DNA from: Tetracladium setigerum
Lineage: Eukaryota; Ascomycota; Leotiomycetes; Helotiales
Direction of reading: 5' to 3'
Assembly: GCA_031472005.1 (NCBI GenBank)
Contig: PZJY01000004.1
Coordinates: forward strand, 2,888,556-2,952,555
Length of the DNA: 64,000 nt
Positions 12,194 through 23,123 of this stretch are shown one piece after another; positions within the stretch are counted from its first letter, which is position 1, and every line of letters begins with the position of its first letter. The notes beneath the pieces were generated by a model. The model had not been told where the DNA came from. It ran no database searches and saw only the letters and a program-made list of their open reading frames with translations. The position numbers and the translations under genes were made by a program.

Positions 12194-12962
12194 TTACTCA
12201 ACCTTGTCCTCGAAGTTTGCTCCTGGGACCAAATCTGGGATATCATCATCACTCTCCTCGCCCTTCTTGTCTGCACCCTCGGCCTTTTGCATCGATTGGT
12301 AGCTCTCGGCTAGCTTTCGGAGGGAGGCGAGGGAGTCGGGGCCGAGTTGGTTGAGGATGCCAGGGACGAGTTCGGTGAGTTCCTTGTCTTCGCCGTTTCC
12401 GTAGATGGCAAAGGTGTTGGATGGGACGGCGGCGTGAACTATGGTGTGCTGTGTTAGCCATTATCCAGAAATGCAGAGCTAGATTGCGGCTGAGGCTCGA
12501 GAATGGAGGCTTTACCCTTTGGAGCAGCGAAGTGAATGACGTTTCCATCAGACTTGAACATGTTGACCTCCTCAATGGCTTGGATAGGTTGGACGTTGAT
12601 CTTCTTGAGTGCTGTCTGGAGCTTCTTGTCGTCGTTTAAGCCAGTCTTGTGGACCTTCTTGACCTTGCGTCTTGGTGTACCCTTTCCACTGTTTGCAATT
12701 GTCAGCACCTCCTGACCCTGAAATACCCCTTTATCCATCTGCCTGTTCATCCGTGTATATATGTGGCCATTTTTCGCATCGAGAAGAGATTTGAACGTAC
12801 CCTAAATATTATGAATTAGCTGTTGTTCTTTTTCAGATCGAAGTAAAATGCTTGAGCTCCAATTGGAGAATGGATCTCTAAAGCATTCCCAAAAGGGGCC
12901 CAGGAGCCGTACTCACCAATTCGCTGCGACGCCTGCATCTTCTTCAACTTTTCCATATCCAT
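12194..12962 (-). CDS. egd1: nascent polypeptide-associated complex subunit beta
   Basis: NAC beta binds emerging nascent chains on the ribosome with NAC alpha. Exons as read: 12917-12962, a single base at 12801, 12516-12688 and 12194-12438 (465 bases, 154 residues). The protein begins MDMEKLKKMQASQRIGGKG and continues TPRRKVKKVHKTG, with VQPIQAIEEVNMFKSDGNV and the NAC domain block HAAVPSNTFAIYG, ending in an acidic tail. The exact conserved spacing RIGGKGTPRR is obtained only if the G at 12801 is a one-base exon. It is flanked by ATTTAG and GTACGT, and each flanking intron has a branch-like CTAAT or CTGAC. An alternative donor 4 bases into intron 1 (GTACGG) skips it and gives RIGDGKGTPRR, one residue longer. 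The family assignment is certain; the microexon is an inference. Confidence 0.93.
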
Positions 12963-14031
12963 GATTGCGGTAGTAAAACCTTCGTCGAAGGTCGTTGGGA
13001 AGATTTGGGGTGAAAAGGTCGAAAAACGAAGATCTTGAAGAGAAAATGGTCAGCAGGGAACGAGGGCAAGGAAGGATCTGCAGCGTGTCGGTACAGTCTA
13101 TCTGAAGCTTCTCAAGGGCGGTCGGACGTACCGGAGTTGTGTAGATGAGTTTATTCGACTTTGCTGTCGTCGTCGAATGTTGTCACGGTAAGGCGTCCGG
13201 CACAAGATTGTGGGATGCCAAGAGATTTTCAGACTAGCAGATATTTCGCTTACGGATGCGTAGATTCTAAATCAGACCTCAGCTCTTCTTCCATTCGTCT
13301 TTCATTATTGCAATGCTTCCACAATTTAATATAGTTCACTCTTGGACCTGGGACGGATCTGAAGAGTTCACCCTGGATGTTTACGCTTCTTTCGATTTTG
13401 GTTGGGGCTTTTTCCTTCCAGAATAAGGTTCACTTCACATCCTGCTCCTCCACTGGCGGACACCCATCCACTTGCGCCGAATAAACAATGATATCCATCG
13501 GATTCACGCTCCCATTAGCTTCTATCGTTCCACGTGTTCAAGTTTTCTTCGGCATCTTACATTCAGCATCTTAGGGCGATGCGTTACAAGTCTCTCACTC
13601 GTGCATGAGCATCAAGACAAGATACAATTCTATGCGCTTCCATTCACACATTGATAACCGCAGTACTCAAAAGTCTGAAGCTTGAGGCTCCAAAACCTAT
13701 CACATTTTTCGAAGCCATTTGGAGTCTGTGGGTCTTGCTGTACCTGGCTTTTCACAGTTGAGAAGGGCAGCGCAGTAGCAGGTCCTGGCACCTTGTCACA
13801 ACGACACATTAGGTTGAAATTTGAGGAAGAAGCTGAACGGTTTGTTTTAAGAATAACAAATGCTGAACTCAGAACAGAAATGTAGACAGCCATATCAAGA
13901 ATCCCCCATTTTGTGGAAACCAGAGACCACAAATCTCGCTCATCGCAGGCTTTGCTTTCCCCATCCTCGCGGGTGTCAACACTTTTCCTCGCGCCAGTAC
14001 AAAGGTCTCTCTATTCCCGTCGCTCCCTGCT
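12963..14031. other. intergenic upstream of egd1
   Basis: It holds the egd1 leader and promoter on the right side and the region past the 14032 stop of the next minus-strand gene. Short open frames on both strands show no family signal. Confidence 0.5.
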
Positions 14032-15146
14032 TTACTTCTGGCGCAGATCCCAAGTCCAAGTCAACACAACTTTACAGGCCACCTTCCTTCGCACGAGGTC
14101 CGCGAGATGGCGACTCGACCGTTCCACGACAAACTTCTCGGTTGGTACCAACCTGCGTCGGTTGAGGTGTATTTCCATAAGAGACCTCATGAATTGGAAT
14201 GTATTAAGTGCATTCTGTTCTACGCCTTCCATGTATGCATACCAGGTTATCTCCAGTTGAACCTCCTTGAGTGACGCAATTTCTTCTGCCATTATATCGA
14301 GTGTGGTCTTCAGTTCCAAAAATGCACTTAGAGAGTAGTTTGCAGGGAAAGCAACCACAACGCTTTCGAGATTTGGCATCCTCCGAATGGGGAGTCAAAC
14401 GCCATCAGCTCGTCCGTTGGGGGCGGATAATTGTAATAGAGGCGTCGTTTACATATTCCAGAACTGTTTCCTTTCTCGTCAATACTACCCTATGCAACGC
14501 CTACCAACTCCCATCATCTCAAGTTTGGAGAGTTCCTCGTATTTAGGGAAGAGGTGCCACTTACCGAAAACCTATGTTCAAATGCATGATGTTATTTGTC
14601 CATACTTTCGCGCTTTCTTGTCTTAGTGCCGAGATTTCGGCCTTAAGCACAGAAAAACCCCAAGGGTGGCAAATTGACCAAGAACCCCAACTCACAAGGT
14701 AGTATGTTGAGCTCCGTATCGCATACTCGTAAGACTCGTAAGCTTCTTCGATTTCTGACCGCACTTTCGGGTTCGCGTTCTGAGATAATACGAGATATAA
14801 ATTTGGTTGAACTGTGCATTGAGGAGCATGCTTAGGAAGCGGATGAATCTCCAACGCGAGCTTGAAAATCACGAGCCGAAGTTCTTTTTATAGTCATTAG
14901 CAGTTTTTTCGAGAGCAGAAGTTGAAGGGTGTTTCTGCTCCGTTAGGTGCCTTACTCACCAGATGGGAGATTCAGGAGCTGGCATGTTTTCTTCTTCTTC
15001 GTCTTCCATGTCGCACCCGAAATTTTCTTGGAAAATTTTATCAACTTCTGCGCGGCCCCTGCAGGTTTGGCGGGTGATTGTAATGGTGATGCGGTTTTCG
15101 AAGGGAGAAGCTCGATGGCGGGGCAGTCCTCATCAATCTGTCCCAT
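14032..15146 (-). CDS. small F-box/2EXR-like fungal protein
   Basis: Tentative three-exon gene: 14960-15146, 14565-14883 and 14032-14380 (855 bases, 284 residues). Exon 1 encodes a Lys-rich leader starting MGQIDEDCPAIELLPSK. The splice to exon 2 (GTGAGT..AAAAAG) creates LLNLPSELRLVIFKLALE, the typical N-terminal helix of the large fungal 2EXR/F-box-like family. The second intron (donor GTAAGT at 14564) is 184 bases and joins CG to GATGCC, giving GFRMPNLESVVVAF. The intron itself contains coding-like stretches in other frames, so the gene might instead be a decaying copy. Function unknown. Confidence 0.5.
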
Positions 15147-16166
15147 GTTTGCTGATTTAGTTCGAAGGTTTGGAGGGAAGCGAATCAAACAGTGAAATAA
15201 AAGCTGGAAACCCTCGCAGAGAAGATATATTTTGTAAGAAATTGAGGAATGAAGGAATGAAGGTGAAAGGTAAAAGTTGCACTGAGCTGGGAATTTGGGA
15301 AAAGGGGAGTCGCACGGAATTGACAAACGTATAATTGAGATTAAAACCATAGACTACACACACACGATTGAATGTTATCCTTAGCATCACACTCTATGGT
15401 GCGTCCAACTCTCATTTCATACCCACATAGTTCCTTGGCATAGGCTGGCTTTGAATGTACTTTCACTAGAGCGAATATGTGATGGTCATCCGCGGCCATG
15501 CAAGATTCGCGCTACTGATAGAAATCAAACCAAAATTGTTCATACTTACGCTAGCATATTAGCGTAGGGCTGGGAGACACTAATTCTTCAACGACTTGTT
15601 GCTAATATAAGGTTTTAGCCATTTAAACCATTAGGTTGACATATCTGAGGTTTGTACCCACTTCTAAAAACTGTACTCGTACCTTTGACATGTACAGCTG
15701 TCTTTTTTCTCTTTCTCCTTTTGATATAATCAGATCTAGGAAGACAGAAGGAAGTCTGGAGTCTTTTTCTCACCTATCTTCTTATTTATTCACTCCTCTA
15801 TATAGACTGAAAATAGCATGGCACTGCTAATCAAAATATTAAGTAACTCTTCTTGCTTATTGTATTTATTTCAAAAGCTCGGTTTAATGCACCTTCGTGA
15901 TTACAAAGAAATTGACCCTATCAGTCGCGGGGAAAGGGTTGAAAAGGTTAAAAAAAAATTAGACATCCCAAAGTTGTGCATTTCTAAAATAGGTAAAATC
16001 AAACGGACGATGGAAGCTGATTTTTCGAGGCTGCCGACTAATAGACATAGATCTTCACTCTAGAGGCTCTCATTAATTTTTCAACAGCAAATACAGCGCA
16101 ATACTCTTATTGCTCTAGAATCCTGATCCATCTAATGCAGCCGATTTTAAAGCGAATGAATACGAA
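15147..16166. other. AT-rich intergenic
   Basis: About 1 kb of increasingly AT-rich sequence (15500-16160) with short open frames only. I see no gene or recognised repeat family. Confidence 0.5.
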
Positions 16167-18283
16167 TTAAGCGTCTAACCTCAACTTCTCTAGCAAAGCA
16201 TCAATTTTATCAATCAACACCTGATAATTAATCGCATCTGCCGCGAATTCATCCGGAGCAATCTCCCCATTGAGCGCCCTAATCGCTGTGCTCTTGTCTG
16301 GAGGTGAAGGTTGCTCGCCGCCATCGCCGTCCACCAAATCATCATCGAAGCCGAGATCTTGCATTCGAAGGCGGAAGCGGTCGTCTAGATAAAATCGAAT
16401 GCTGTGATAATTATGTTAGGAACATGCGTAATAAAACTCGTGATGATTCAAAAGTGTGAAAGCCGGGAAAACTTACTCGTCTAGCAACTCAATGGTATCA
16501 GTCTCCTGACGCTTCTGGATCCTTGCCGCACTCTCCGCAATCAGTTCTTCGAATTCCTCTTCGTCAATATAGTTCTCTAATCTAAAAGCTAGATATCTAG
16601 CGCAAAACTCCTCCAATTTCTGTATTTTTAGATGCCAAGCTGCGTGAATAACATCGTAAACATTGATGGGTTCAACTTCAATTTCTACTTCTTGGCCGAG
16701 CGGAAGATGTGTCCTATCCAATAGACTTCGATCGCCCATGCCAACCGTGCTAATGACTGTTGATGCTTTATTCTTTAGTGCATCGAGCAAGAGCATGTCG
16801 GAAATGAAGAGAACTTCGGTTGCGAGTTCGATGGGAATCTGTACTGTTTCGGTGTAAAAATAGTCGAGTACTACCTTCAAGACGTCTGGTGTGCAATCTA
16901 CGGTGACTATTTGGAGATATTCTGAATCTTGGGCCTCCTTGAAGGAGGAAGTGAACATAGTGTTGAAGTAGTCTGAGCGGAGAAGCATGGCTTTGTGCAC
17001 AGGAAAAAGGACTGATCTACGGGGCTTGAAAGGTGTTGTTGATAATTCTTGGTTCGAGGAGGGTCCAATTGGGATACCACTCGATGACAAATATGTTGGT
17101 ATTTGAGGAGTGTCTTGGCCAGAATTTGTTTCCTCGTAGAATTCGTCCGCCTTGAGTAAGATGTCCGCAAAGATCGTATTGTTCTTAGTCCACTTCACCT
17201 CACCAGCTTTGCTGGTATCGACTTCGATCTTATGTCTCAGCACGTTGTTTTGGTACCATTGATCGATTTGATTCCGACCTCTTATTGTCTCGTCTTGATG
17301 TCGCTGTCTGGCAAGTCGCCTGTCTCGTCCGGCGAGAATACCCTCCACCAATGACTCAAGCTCCAGTTGCTTGCTAATCTTGGAGATCCCTAGGAATACT
17401 TCTTCTTCCGTAATTTTGCTCTCGTTTGTTAATCCAAGATCTTTGGGAATGTCCTCCAGGTACAAAAATCGCATCGCGACTTCAAACGACTCGGGTGGAA
17501 TGGTGCTTGCTAGTCTCCACACTATCGTTTCGGGAGCCGCGCCCAATTTCCTGGAGAAGTAAGGTGACCTTGCGGACAACATAAATTTATGGAGATTCCA
17601 TTGTTCAACCGCAGTCACGAGTGTGATGTCCCAAGTTTTGGGATTTTGTAATGAAAGAAGCGAGCCGATGTGCGAAGCAAACGGTTGAAGCGGATCCGTG
17701 GACTTTGAATAATCGTACTCAAGTAAAAGGTCTCGAATTTTAGTCGTTAAAGCATTGTAAATGCAACGTTCGCCTTGAAAGGTATCTCTTTCGCACAGAG
17801 CTCCAGATTCCAAAAGTAACTTGACGACAGACATATGTCCACAAAGACTCGCCTGGGATTATTAGTTTTAAATCCCGAGAATGATGATTTAATATCAAGA
17901 CGAAGCTCACTAGAATGAGGGGAGTATAATCAAACGCGTCTCGAGCGTTGATGTTAGCCCCTGCAGAGAGAGCCTCCTGGCATCCTTTCAGATCTCCAAC
18001 TCTGCAAGCTTGGCAAAGGTCTTGGAATCCGGCACTGAGGTCGAGGGGGCTATCGTCTCTCATTATGCCGTCTTGAATTTGCTGATGCTCCTCCTTCAGT
18101 TGAATCTGTGAAGGTGAAGTCAACAGAGGGCTCATTTAAAGGCAAACGCATTATGCTAATCCCCAGGCCAAATCGGTCCTGCAGCCTACCTTGCTCACCG
18201 TGTGAGCCATCGAAGCCGTGGCCATGCATTGGCGGGGTTGATTCACATACCTCAAGCTCATCTTTTCGCAGAATTGGTGCCAT
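16167..18283 (-). CDS. ankyrin-repeat and BTB/POZ protein (ABTB1-like)
   Basis: Four exons: 18251-18283, 17911-18105, 16477-17852 and 16167-16401; total 1839 bases, 612 residues, all junctions in phase. The N-terminus carries ankyrin-type helices (DLCQACRVGDLKGCQEALSA, then YTPLIL-ASLCGHMSVVKLLLESGA). Two BTB-like segments follow: TLVTAVEQWNLHKFMLSARS at about residue 155, and the clearer FPVHKAMLLRSDYFNTMFTS at about residue 350, with a BACK-like helical region after it. The order ankyrin-BTB-BTB matches ABTB1/BPOZ proteins, some of which act as cullin-3 adaptors; that role is inferred here. It is divergent from NIMA kinase. Confidence 0.85.
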
Positions 18284-18730
18284 GTTGATATTATACGAAA
18301 GTATGAAGGAGTATTGAGGAATTGGCTATATAGAAATTGATATATTTATACAAGTTTGAAGGCAATTTGTAGCTTGGGCCCAACGATGGAAAATAAAAAG
18401 TAGTGAAGTTCTTATCGATGAGGGAGTGAGTGGGTGGCGATGATTCATGTGACATGGGCTTGTCGCTTAAACGGTTAAATGGCTGGCGCTGGCGACCCAA
18501 ATGACGACCAGGGGGTTGCCCTTGACAACGCGAGGTGTTTACAATACCTTGTATGCGACCCAACCCAAACGAAAAACCAACTTGAATCACTCCAACGACA
18601 AAATCGACAAACACGCCGCCCTACAACATCAGCAACCTATCCCTCGGAATCAAATACATTCGCTCATGGCATTGGACTTTGGAAATTTAAAGACATATAA
18701 CTAACCAACCCGCATCACAAATCATTGGCC
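18284..18730. promoter_or_regulatory. divergent promoter, ABTB-like / nimA
   Basis: A 447-base interval between two start codons on opposite strands. Short open frames within it are shadows. No specific motif is identified. Confidence 0.45.
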
Positions 18731-21023
18731 ATGGCAGAAGCAGAGAAGTATGAAGTGTTAGAGAAGATAGGTTTGTTATTGTCCTTGCGCATAGAAAACA
18801 GTTCCATTTAACATTTATAGGACATGGTTCCTTTGGAGTCATTAGGAAAGTACGCAGAAAGCAGGATGGACAGGTTCTTTGTCGCAAAGAGATCAATTAT
18901 TTGCGGATGTCGCAAAAGGAACGAGAACAACTCCACGCCGAATTCGCGATCCTCTCCTCGCTTCGACATCCCAACATTGTTGGATACTACCATCGCGAAC
19001 ATTTAAAATCATCACAAGATCTTCATCTATACATGGAATACTGTGGAAATGGAGATCTCGGTCGCGTCATCAAGGATTTAACCGCGAAAAAACAATATGC
19101 GGAGGAAGAGTTCGTGTGGAGCATGTTCTCGCAACTTGTGACTGCGCTTTACAGGTGCCATTACGGTGTTGATCCGCCAGATGCTGGAAGCAATGTAATG
19201 GGAATGGGAAATTCTGCGAAGCCGCGTCAACCCGCGCCTGGTGTCATGATCCTGCACAGAGATCTGAAGCCCGAAAATGGTTCGTGTTTGTGAAGCATCA
19301 AATGGCGCGTCGCTAACGAATGGTAGTATTCTTAGGCGAGGACAATTCCGTCAAGCTAGGGGATTTTGGTCTGTCCAAAATTATGCAGTCGCACGACTTT
19401 GCCTCGACATACGTTGGAACGCCTTTCTACATGTCTCCAGAGATCTGCGCCGCCGAAAGATACACGTTGAAGTCCGATATTTGGTCATTAGGTTGCATCA
19501 TGTATGAGTTGTGCTCACGAGAGCCGCCATTCAATGCGAAATCACACTTCCAACTCGTGCAAAAGATTAAAGAGGGGAAGACTGCGCCGTTGCCTGTAGT
19601 ATACAGTGCGGAGTTGAATGGCGTTATACGAGATTGCTTGAAGGTCAACCCAGATCGCAGACCAGATACGGCTACTCTGCTCAACTTGCCAGTTGTCAAG
19701 CTGATGAGGAAAGAGAAGGAAGTGGTTGAGCTGGGGCGGTTACTCAGAGTTAAAGAGGATGGAGTTGCGCTTAAGTTACGAGAAGCCGAAGACAAGATCC
19801 GAAGAATCGAAGCTGAAAAGGTACAAATGCGACAAGAAATCGAGTCATCGCTGCGAAGAGAGTGGGAGGTGAAGGCTCAACTGGAAATCAATCGGCTGGT
19901 TCAAATTGAAATTGAGCGCTTACAGAAGAAATTCGATCACGAGGTGAGAGAAAAGGTCGAGTCCGAGTTGCAAAGAAAATCCACAAGCAGCACACGCTCA
20001 ATCAAAGATTCGTCGCGTTCTGCTGTGGATACCAATCCCCTCTCGTCATCAACTGGTACAACCGGCGAATCCGACTTCCCTTCATCGACAGATTTGACCG
20101 ATTTGTCAACAAACTCGCCAGAGCCAGCAAAGGCCTTGAAAAAGAGTACACGAACTCCTTTCGGCCGTGCGCAGACCATGTTTGCAGATCACAGACAAAA
20201 CACGCCAATGGATATTGAGATGGCAGAGCCATCACCTATTTCCATTGCGTCTCTTTCGCTGTCCCCTCGCAGAAATGATGGCGCAAAAGCTGTCAACACT
20301 AATCGCAACATTTTTGCAGCAGCAGCGAGCGCAGAGGCCCGTTGGCAACCAACTCTTATGGACTCGGACAACTCGGATGATGACGGCCATCCTGCTCCAC
20401 CATCACCCACACGCAATACCAAATCTTCCAAGAACCCATTCAAATCAAATGCATTCAGACCAGCTCTGATTTCACAAAAGACAGCACCAATTCCAAAACA
20501 CGTTCAGCTACCAAGCCTACAGCAGAATCCGTTCAAGTCAAACACTGCGCCAAACCTTCCCACCTTAAGCAGTGTTCCTGACCTGAGAGCGCAACCAAGC
20601 AACCCAAGCCTGAAAGAGAGAAGCTCATCTCCGAATCGTCGCCTATCAAAGATTCCATCGTCCTCAAATCTGCACGAGACCAATCCTCTGTCGCCAACTC
20701 GTAAGCCCAGTGTGAAGGGGAGGACGGCTCACAGCAGCACAGACGACCTCAACAAGCTTGCCAGCAAAACCCTGATAAGCAAGGTGGGTGCGGCTGTGAA
20801 CCTTGCGCCAAAGGGCAGAACTCTTGTTGAGTTGGCTCAAGCGAGAGCAGGTGGCCGACCAATGGAAGACGGAACCCGAAGTCCAGAGCCCAAGGGACGA
20901 GCATTCGCCCAGAGAATGGCAGACAAGAATCGAAGCACAGACGAGCCGCCAGTTTGGGATCCAGAAAGAGACGAGATGCCTAGTCCTTTCCTAGTCAGAA
21001 ATCGTCCTGTGAGGAGGATGTAG
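18731..21023 (+). CDS. nimA: NIMA-family mitotic serine/threonine kinase
   Basis: Exons 18731-18770, 18821-19279 and 19327-21023 give 731 residues. The kinase domain is at the N-terminus: GHGSFGVIRKV (Gly loop), CRKEINY (VAIK lysine), HRDLKPEN, GDFGLSK and GTPFYMSPE, with the NEK-type insert before HRDL. A coiled coil (about residues 310-400, LREAEDKIRRIEAEKVQMRQ) follows, then a Ser/Pro-rich basic tail with many SP/TP sites, as in Aspergillus NIMA (699 residues). It is expected to promote mitotic entry as a nuclear and spindle-associated kinase, regulated by phosphorylation and by degradation through its tail. All catalytic residues are visible. Confidence 0.95.
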
Positions 21024-21479
21024 AATAGAAGTACGGGAAGTGGAGGGAGGTTGCATGAATTCATGGGTTGTATTAACGGGACGAAGAGGATGAAAAACCA
21101 TATACTAAGAGCACACGATTTCTTTTGTCACACTTATGCATGCGTGGATTTGGCGTTGGAAATCAGCCTCTATAGAAGCGTTTTTCCAGCAGGCGATGAA
21201 GCGGGGGTTTGGCGTCCGAGCATATAGCTATTGACTTTTTTTATGCGCGTTCTTAGTGAGTTGGTGTAAGGCGTTTGGGGACTTAAGGCATATTTCCGCT
21301 TCTGCCATCAGGATAGAAAACAAGACCTTTTCAAATACACCTTGGGCCCTGAATTTGAGATTGACATGCTTCTCGGTTTTTTGCTTCAAATTCATGCTTT
21401 TCTGCTAGCTTCGTGATCTCGTCCGTAACAGGGAGGAGGAGTAAGATTTAAGGGAGTATTTAAAGTACGGGGATAAAAA

Positions 21480-21625
21480 CGGGGGTTAGGAAGAGTCCGT
21501 TAATAATTCTTACCTTAAAAGAATATATATATTACAGTAAGGCGCTTTTAAACTTACGTAGGAAAGTAAGATAATAAAATATGCTTAAAGCTTAAGAATA
21601 TATTAAATATAATGTTACGGACATA
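21480..21625. repeat. AT-rich, TpA-rich relic (RIP-like)
   Basis: The composition drops sharply to runs such as gaatatatatattacagtaag and ttaagaatatattaaatata, rich in TpA and poor in CpG. This is the look of RIP-mutated transposon remnants. A similar block lies at 23880-24130. No coding remains are readable. Confidence 0.55.
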
Positions 21626-21745
21626 GTTCCAGGAGCGAGCCAGGTCCCGGGAACACGTGACATCCTAGGAGCAAAGCTCCCAGGAGCGGATAATAGCCTA
21701 AGAGCCTGAGGCTCAGGAGCAGTATAAGTCCTAGGATTCGAGTGA
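21626..21745. repeat. short dispersed repeat with CACGTG and GAGCC palindrome
   Basis: Contains acacgtgacatc at 21653-21664 and the palindrome GAGCCtgaGGCTC at 21702-21714. The same 12-mer recurs at 47865-47876, and the palindrome with neighbouring bases recurs on the other strand at 47978-47990. Probably fragments of one dispersed element. Confidence 0.5.
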
Positions 21746-21827
21746 CTCCCAAGGCCATATTTTCCAGCTTCCTTGATTTCTGCGGAAGACGAGCAGCTCT
21801 TCCACTACAACAAATTACACAAACACA

Positions 21828-23123
21828 ATGTTTTCTACTAAGAATTTACTGTCACCAGGATTTGAGTCACTCCCACCCAACATCCTTCTTGCAATAATCA
21901 AACAACTCCCCGAGCTAGTCTCACTCGACAGTCTTCTCCGGGCATCGCCTTCATCGACTCGTCTCTTCACAAGCTATGGGACTGAAATCACCGACGCTGT
22001 GCTTTCCTCGGGATATACTCATGGGCATATCTGTGCTTTGGTCCGCGTTATAGCTCTAGTTCGCACGTCTAAGTTACCTATGAATAATCTTCGCGAATTC
22101 CAAGAGAAGACGACATTCGCGGCTATGAACCAACGAATCATATCTCTAAGAATACACTTATCGCCTTTAAATCTAGAGCCAGATACCCCACCTCATATCT
22201 TACGTGGTATCTTAGCTTCATACCGACATATCACGAATCTATCTCTAAGGTTCATTAAAGTTCTCCTGAAACGGTTCAGAGCACTGCAGCCTCGACGACT
22301 CATCGATCCCTCGAACTGTCCAACAGATCTATTCACCTTACGGAAGATACCAAAAGAGCAAACGGAAACCTATTCAAACCTAGAGTTCGGTCCTCCTGCT
22401 TGGGAAGAAGAACAACGTGCCAGTCGTGTGTTCTGGCGCGTACAGCTGCTTCATGATATGAAAAAAGCGGCTATGAAAGGACGTCTAGTAGGGTGGTCGC
22501 GCGAGGATATCAAAGCACTCACACGCATGGGTCTTATAAAATTCTATGGCGCCTCCACGTCCATCTACAGCACCCTGAATGACGGTCCTGAAGCCCATCC
22601 AGAATACGACGAGCTTTGTTCGCTCGAAGCATATCTTTGTGGTACCCTTAAAATTCTCAATCTTACAAAGATCTCGGGCACATCATACTTCAAGCCATCA
22701 TACCCACCCGTGGAGGTGCAAAGAGAATGGCCCACTCCAACTGCTCCCGATAGTCAGTTCCTGCCTTGGAGGGGGAAGAGGAAAATGTCGAAGTGGCTCA
22801 TCTACCCAGCTCCTGCTTGTTGGGCCTATTTTCACCAGTTCCCTACGTATGCGAGGACAGATGTGCCTTTTCAATTCTTTGGGAAGTTTGGATTCGCCTT
22901 TTGGAATTGGCAAAGAATGGAAGAATTCGGACTTCTGCCTGATGCGATCTGGTATGGACGCATGGATGCGCCTTTTACCTATCGATGGCTCAGTCTGCTT
23001 AAAGAGCCATCAACTGATCTGATCAACGTCTGTGAGAAACTTTCTTCCGATCATTCTAAAAGAGTGATACTAATTATTCCAGCAACCTCGAGCACGGGAC
23101 CAACGGAGGTTCTTCCACCATGA
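21828..23123 (+). CDS. F-box-like protein of unknown function
   Basis: Single-exon frame of 431 residues. The N-terminus has the F-box-like pattern LPPNILLAIIKQLPELVSLD followed by a conserved-looking LLRASPSSTRLF, common in a large expanded family in Pezizomycotina. The remainder has no domain I recognise. By analogy it could recruit targets to SCF ubiquitin ligases, but this is inference from the weak F-box only. It sits between two AT-rich relics, a typical position for expanded accessory genes. The stop follows LPP at 23121-23123. Confidence 0.7.
   Translation: MFSTKNLLSPGFESLPPNILLAIIKQLPELVSLDSLLRASPSSTRLFTSYGTEITDAVLSSGYTHGHICALVRVIALVRTSKLPMNNLREFQEKTTFAAMNQRIISLRIHLSPLNLEPDTPPHILRGILASYRHITNLSLRFIKVLLKRFRALQPRRLIDPSNCPTDLFTLRKIPKEQTETYSNLEFGPPAWEEEQRASRVFWRVQLLHDMKKAAMKGRLVGWSREDIKALTRMGLIKFYGASTSIYSTLNDGPEAHPEYDELCSLEAYLCGTLKILNLTKISGTSYFKPSYPPVEVQREWPTPTAPDSQFLPWRGKRKMSKWLIYPAPACWAYFHQFPTYARTDVPFQFFGKFGFAFWNWQRMEEFGLLPDAIWYGRMDAPFTYRWLSLLKEPSTDLINVCEKLSSDHSKRVILIIPATSSTGPTEVLPP

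Larger units (their letters stand above)
21024..21827. other. intergenic with AT-rich relic and short dispersed repeat
   Basis: This follows nimA. It includes the 21480-21625 AT-rich block and the 21626-21745 CACGTG/GAGCC repeat, listed separately. No gene is seen. Confidence 0.6.
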
